A DNA stretch of 14,377 nt from JABDJZ01 sp047619685 (GTDB lineage Bacteria > Bacteroidota > Rhodothermia > Rhodothermales > UBA10348): the NCBI GenBank assembly GCA_047619685.1, contig JBLHLC010000066.1, forward strand, positions 1-14,377. The letters are read 5' to 3'. The stretch's first letter is position 1, and each line of letters opens with the position of its first letter. The notes under the pieces were generated by a model. It was given only the letters and a program-made list of their open reading frames with translations, was not told the DNA's origin and made no database searches. This document shows, in pieces, positions 13,365-14,377 of this stretch. Both the position numbers and the translations under genes were made by a program.

Positions 13365-13412
13365 TATTCTCTCGCCACAACCGGCCACCTTGTGGATCCA
13401 TCCCGACATCCT

Positions 13413-14377
13413 ATGCTTCCCAGAATTCTGTCACTCGGCCTGGTCCTGGCCATGCTTGCTGTCACCGCCCAGCATGCCCACGCGCAGGCCGATCAGACCA
13501 CACTGCCCTCATTCGGCTCAGAGGACGCACCGGCAATCCGTGTGGAAAACCTGGGTTTGGCCGAAGGGCTGGCTCAGGGGACCGTCTACTCTTTCATGCA
13601 GGATAGCGATGGCTTCGTGTGGTTTGGCACGCAAGGTGGCCTGCACCGGTACGACGGCAGCGAATTCAAGGTGTACGAGCCGGTCGCTTTCGACTCGACT
13701 TCGATCACCTCGGGCTGGGTTTTCAGCCTGACAGAGTCCCGGGACGGAAGCATCTGGGCGGGCACATTCGGAAACGGACTGGACCGCCTTGATCCAAAGA
13801 CTGGCGAGTTTGAGCACTTTACGCCGGACCCGGAAGACTCCACGTCCGTGCCTGGAAGTATCGTGGCCACCATCTACGAAGCAAGCGACGGTACCCTCTG
13901 GGTGAGCACGGACAACGGTGTGGCCCGCATGGACCCTGAGAGGCCCGGCGTGTTCGACAGATTCTCTCACGTTCACGACGATTCGACCACCGTCGCCGGA
14001 GACGCCGTGCCCTCGGTCCGGGAAGATCCTGACGGCAACATCTGGCTGGGTACGGATGATGGGCTGACCCGCATCGATCCCCGGACGCGAGAGGTCACCA
14101 ACTTTTTTGGCGACGGCGAGCACTCGCGCGAGAATTCCAGCATCTTCTTATTCAATCTCGTAGACCGGCAGGACCCATACGTCTTTTGGTACGGCACGGG
14201 CCGGGGGGTTGCCCGATTCGACACGCGTACAAAGCAGATCCAGCGGTTTGTCCCGTTCCCTGAAGAGGCTGATGGGAGTGCCAATAACCAGGTCGGGCAC
14301 TTGGCGTGGGACCCCAACCAGAGCGATGTCATCTGGACGCAATCCGCAGCCGGACTGCTGCGCCTCAGCATCTCGTC
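13413..14377 (+). CDS. two-component-regulator propeller (Reg_prop) sensor, 5' part only
   Basis: The gene runs off the right edge; about 321 residues are visible. A Sec signal peptide (L-S-L-G-L-V-L-A-M-L-A-V-T-A, then A-H-A-Q) is followed by periplasmic propeller blades. Each is marked by the Reg_prop pattern of S/D-G-x-x-W-x-G-T-x-x-G-L-x-R/Y-D: G-F-V-W-F-G-T-Q-G-G-L-H-R-Y-D, G-S-I-W-A-G-T-F-G-N-G-L-D-R-L-D, G-T-L-W-V-S-T-D-N-G-V-A-R-M-D and G-N-I-W-L-G-T-D-D-G-L-T-R-I-D. Such proteins normally continue to a Y_Y_Y domain, a transmembrane helix and a histidine kinase, GGDEF or DNA-binding output, which lies outside this window. They often sense polysaccharide breakdown products. I chose the ATG at 13413; a GTG at 13392 is in frame but adds a polar leader. 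Confidence 0.88.
   Translation, partial: MLPRILSLGLVLAMLAVTAQHAHAQADQTTLPSFGSEDAPAIRVENLGLAEGLAQGTVYSFMQDSDGFVWFGTQGGLHRYDGSEFKVYEPVAFDSTSITSGWVFSLTESRDGSIWAGTFGNGLDRLDPKTGEFEHFTPDPEDSTSVPGSIVATIYEASDGTLWVSTDNGVARMDPERPGVFDRFSHVHDDSTTVAGDAVPSVREDPDGNIWLGTDDGLTRIDPRTREVTNFFGDGEHSRENSSIFLFNLVDRQDPYVFWYGTGRGVARFDTRTKQIQRFVPFPEEADGSANNQVGHLAWDPNQSDVIWTQSAAGLLRLSIS

Noticed and set aside
13518..14123. Minus-strand frame opposite the propeller sensor
   Set aside because: It is an antisense shadow; the repeated V-R-P-like pattern mirrors the propeller repeats of the real plus-strand gene.

Overview
This is a GC-rich bacterial chromosome segment. It has exported lipoprotein hydrolases, a sulfatase, a 3-keto-disaccharide hydrolase-type (DUF1080) protein, a two-component-regulator propeller sensor, an S9 peptidase relic and a relic of a bacterial Ser/Thr kinase. 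This mix is typical of marine or soil Rhodothermota/Bacteroidota-like or Gemmatimonadota/Acidobacteriota-like bacteria. The phylum is an inference; the sequence holds no marker gene. Few starts have a clear Shine-Dalgarno, and GTG and TTG starts are common.

Left part (1-4228): a broken S9 peptidase relic (minus strand), a small alpha/beta hydrolase (plus), a large lipoprotein esterase (minus, convergent with the hydrolase across a stem-loop), and an alpha-carbonic anhydrase lipoprotein (plus). The anhydrase is divergent from the esterase across a 127-bp region that carries two related palindromes.

Middle (4249-8700): a RHH antitoxin/RelE toxin operon with a double palindrome at its start codon; a sulfatase translationally coupled (ATGA) to an APC-type permease; a HicB antitoxin whose hicA partner is reduced to a few codons; and a DUF1080 lipoprotein.

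Right part (8744-14377): an N-terminal membrane fragment of a probable sensor kinase; a complete AbiEi/AbiEii type IV toxin-antitoxin operon with a recognisable promoter and inverted-repeat operator; a frameshifted TPR fragment next to a Tat-signal fragment; a Phd/YefM-like antitoxin with a PIN (VapC-like) toxin; a DUF4160-DUF2442 pair; a chimeric relic joining a Ser/Thr-kinase N-lobe to the C-terminus of a nucleotidyltransferase-like protein; and the start of a propeller-type sensor that runs off the window.

Overall, 4.2-13.3 kb reads as a toxin-antitoxin/defence-rich accessory zone. At least five small stress or defence modules alternate with metabolic cargo and with gene fossils. No mobile-element gene, CRISPR array, tRNA or rRNA is visible. 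I did not find a clearly new multi-gene system. The best candidates for under-described biology are the DUF4160-DUF2442 pair and the compact operator arrangements of the toxin-antitoxin modules.
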